A program made the position numbers and the translations under genes. The notes under the pieces are model-generated. The model was not told the DNA's origin, searched no databases, and saw only the letters and a list, made by a program, of their open reading frames with translations. Shown here one piece after another: positions 29,926-32,741 of a stretch of 32,741 bases of DNA (the stretch's first letter is position 1; every line of letters starts with the position of its first letter). The stretch is from Ichthyophonus hoferi (lineage: Eukaryota; Opisthokonta; Ichthyosporea; Ichthyophonida; Ichthyophonidae): assembly GCA_002751075.1 (NCBI GenBank), contig NAOQ01000386.1, forward strand, positions 32,530 to 65,270, in the 5' to 3' direction.

Positions 29926-32254
29926 GTGTAAATTATAACTTTAGCAAGTGGAGCAAGAAATTGTAGTAAGACGAGCATTTTAAAAAGGAAGTTCATAGAA
30001 TCAATAGGCTCAGTAAGATGGTTCAATATCAAGATGAAGAAGATGAGGATCAAATTTTCCTCTGATTCAGAGGATACTCTCAAATAAGACTTGGGCAATC
30101 CATTTAATGCCTATGAGGACTATAAAATTCTACAAAGTGCTACCAGCCTCAACTTTGCAGCCACTAGATCATTTCTGTTAACTGACTCACTTCCTAAGTT
30201 TATCTATTCACCAAATATGACTGACAATTCTCTGGGTTATAATTGGGGATATCACCTGTGATGTCATGAATAGAGACATTCTTTACACCATTATGGTGGC
30301 TTTCAACAGTTTCTCACCCTTTTCTCTTCATGATCCCAGGGATATAGGATTGATTACTTTCTATGACAATCTCATGACTGTCTAATTCAATATCAGTTTT
30401 ATATTTACAGGGAAACCTTTTTAGGAGGACAATTACATACTATATACAATTATTCCTGTTTGAAAGTTTGTTTTCATTAATACTGGTACAATCTACTCTT
30501 GATTTGTTGGCCACCAAATGAATTGAACTGGACACTACACCTGATTTTTGTTTATCCACCAGGGATCAGAATCTGGAAATCTAATGCCAGAAGTTCAATG
30601 CAATAACTGTTGTCAGCTATGATGTGTGGTATGGCAGGCTGATATGTTGTGTCGATCACCATCTACAACTTCTGCACTTTACCTAATAACCCTTGCCATC
30701 TCCCAAGCATAGCCATGCAGGCAACATCTGTATAATTAACAAAATTATCATGAGCAACTTCCTCTCCTGTGAAGTCTGATATTAATAAGCACTATGGCAC
30801 ATTAACAGTAATATTATTGTATTTCTTTACTTCTTTCATTTGGTATACATGTGCTTTGACAAATTCATTAATGATTACAGACATTTCATTATCATTTTGG
30901 TAATGAAGATAAAAGGGTACATTCTCATCCAACTTTAAATAGGTTGTCACAACCATCAATACATTGCATAGATTGCACAAGGTTACAACCTTGTTCATCA
31001 ACCAAAGATGTAAGTGTCTGTCTTCTGGATTCACAACTTACCACAAGAAAAAAAGAATTTCTTATCAAATCACCCTACCCTACATTCCACAGAGCAATTA
31101 TAGGTCTAACCAAGCACCCAAACTGTTAACTATTAACTGCATGCTGAAACTCCATGAAGCATGCAAACATTATCCATCACTTCCAGAATCACGCATTTCA
31201 ATCTGCTACCTTTACTAACAACCTGTCTCTAACAAAGGCAGTTACAAGAGATGTGGTTCCCTACATTTTCTGGACCAATAATAGGCCACCAGTGAAACAC
31301 TCATGTTTTTGGAAGCAAGCTCATACATTGCCTAAATGACATCAAGATAAAAGAAATTTTTTATCCTGGAGATGCCCGGGATATATAATCAGCTGTGCCA
31401 AGGACAGGCATGGCTAGAATTTTGGTCAATCCTTGACTGGAAAACAATGACAGTTTTTGTCTACTGCAATATCATTTTTCATGAAAACGATTTTCTTTTT
31501 CATTGTGATAAGAAAATTTCTGGGGCATCAGGATCCCTTCATGATTTCAGATAATGTCATTGGTGATTTTTCCAAATCAATATCTACAAAACCACAATAG
31601 CTGAAGAGGTAACACTAATATTATTAGCATCCATCTGCTTGCATCCCAATCTAATTTTACCTGCAGCGTACATCCTAGAGTACTTGGAACCCTACAGATA
31701 ATACTTCCAGGTCAGAGAGAGAGAACAACTTCAGAGGCAGTCCAGAAGAATGTTTCTTGTGCATCAACACTTTAAGTTACCTTACAGACCACACAAAGTG
31801 GGAAAGTAAGACAATATATGGAAAACATGGTTTTCTTGGCTCTACTCTATATGCACTATATGCACCCATTAGTCCCATGGCTGCATCAAAGAAATTCTCT
31901 GAAGTGCCTAAGATATATAATCCCAAGGGACTATAACAGGCCATGTGTTTGCATGATACATTAGAGCAGTTCAGGCCAATGGAGCAGGAGACAAGCACAA
32001 TCAATACTTTTTACACATTACACATGGGACTTGGTACCTCAGCCAAGGGTAAAGACTATTCTATGGAGTCTTGGGGTCTTCCACCACACAGGTGATAATG
32101 AAGAAAAAGTGATAAAGCAGAGGCCCACCCAGTAGTTTAAAAATCAGCATTGATTTCTTGGGCATTGGTTCAGCAGTAACTTTATGTTTTACTGCTTGAG
32201 CCCTTTTCAGTATTTCCATGACATGTGGATATATGTATCTAACTTAGAAGGATA

Positions 32255-32425
32255 ATGTCATATATGACTAATATGTGTAATGTTCCTGTGGGTATTAAGA
32301 ATATATCTGCAATATAGTATAACCCCTCTCAAAATATGGGTCTAGTAATTTTTCACTTAATTGTATATTTACAATAATAAGTTTAGTGGTGCAACAATTT
32401 AATCAAGATAATCATCAAATGTTGG
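32255..32425 (+). repeat. LTR-gamma copy 3, cut short
   Basis: It matches the first 150-170 bases of gamma copies 1 and 2 (TATATGACTAATATGTGTAATG, AAAATATGGGTCTAG and GTTTAGTGGTGCAACA stretches). Similarity fades after about 32,425, where base composition changes sharply. Confidence 0.6.
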
Positions 32426-32741
32426 AAGTAAAATGCCTGGGACCGCCGGTAGCTGTTGAAATCTCAGTTCTTACTTTAGTTAGATACTTTGGAACTCTCC
32501 TACTAGGCCCTGAGTTGAAGTGTTCCTTTCCCTCAATTCGTTGTTCCTGTTCAATGATCCGAGCCCCCGTCTTTGTATCACCAATGGTAGCTCTTCTTCA
32601 CTTGAACTTGATGGCACCTCAATCCTCTCCTTGATGGCTAGGCGTCTGTGTATCCCCTGATGTTGAGTTCACCTTTCCCTTAATAAACGACTAGCCAGAG
32701 GATCCTCTAGTGTTGATCTCTGGAACAAAAATAAATGGTGA
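32426..32741. other. GC-richer segment of unknown origin, continues beyond the window
   Basis: Composition is clearly less AT-rich than the flanking LTR. On the minus strand a Ser/Glu/Arg-rich stretch can be read (IKERIEVPSSSSEEELPLVI). It resembles the hydrophilic linkers of retroelement polyproteins but is not diagnostic. The plus-strand open frame at 32,386-32,634 starts inside the LTR and is unlikely to be a gene. The window ends within this segment. Confidence 0.35.

Larger units (their letters stand above)
29365..32425 (+). mobile_element. Ty1/copia retroelement fossil (copia 3), broken, polymerase region missing
   Basis: The left LTR is the gamma copy at 29,365-29,925 and the right LTR starts at about 32,255. 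The first internal stretch (about 29,940-30,200) aligns with that of copia 2 (about 26,680-26,890). A late integrase region is recognisable at about 31,050-31,340 (SATFTNNLSLTKAVTRDVV block), followed by the post-integrase stretch near 31,430-31,500. No reverse transcriptase or RNase H was found before the right LTR. The element is old and heavily decayed. Confidence 0.7.

Noticed and set aside
30792-31034. 80-codon minus-strand open frame with integrase-like look
   Set aside because: The surrounding copia remnant is on the plus strand, where late-integrase similarity is clear just downstream; the minus frame is best seen as antisense.
1-32741. CRISPR array, bacterial operon or phage structure
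   Set aside because: No spaced direct repeats of that type; introns and copia elements show the DNA is eukaryotic.

Overview
The window looks like AT-rich nuclear DNA from a eukaryote. GT-AG introns, a cold-shock-domain RNA-binding protein with a glycine/tyrosine/arginine-rich tail, an intronless sodium:solute symporter and heavy Ty1/copia debris all fit. My best guess is an early-diverging (zygomycete-type) fungus with a repeat-expanded genome. That rests on general resemblance only, since no rRNA, tRNA or other marker is present.

Only two genes are firm. (1) A four-exon minus-strand gene at 3,212-4,797 encodes a 203-residue cold-shock-domain/glycine-rich protein. (2) A single-exon minus-strand gene at 20,105-21,724 encodes a 539-residue SSF-family symporter. 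Both are clearly less AT-rich than their surroundings.

The rest is mostly repeat-derived or unassigned. Three LTR families can be traced by self-comparison. I call them alpha (13.62-14.31, 14.38-15.05 and 23.83-24.92 kb), beta (8.86-9.29, 9.82-9.89 and 24.15-24.59 kb) and gamma (26.13-26.69, 29.37-29.93 and 32.26 kb onward). Alpha belongs to a broken minus-strand copia element at about 9.89-14.31 kb. That element still has a primer-binding site matching the anticodon arm of initiator tRNA-Met. Gamma bounds two broken plus-strand copia elements lying head to tail at 26.1-32.4 kb.

The most intriguing unassigned signal is a small dispersed family of coding-like exons at 7.74-8.15 kb (minus), 15.30-15.55 kb (plus) and 25.58-25.80 kb (plus). 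They share a GQL-x-K-x-G core, an (I/T)V-(P/T)-(I/V) core and a phase-1 splice acceptor that splits a valine codon. Weaker relatives may lie at 17.4-18.6 kb. I do not recognise the family. Two more unassigned open stretches lie at 6,986-7,132 (minus) and 19,077-19,595 (plus).

All comparisons were made by eye. Element boundaries are approximate, and no database search was possible.
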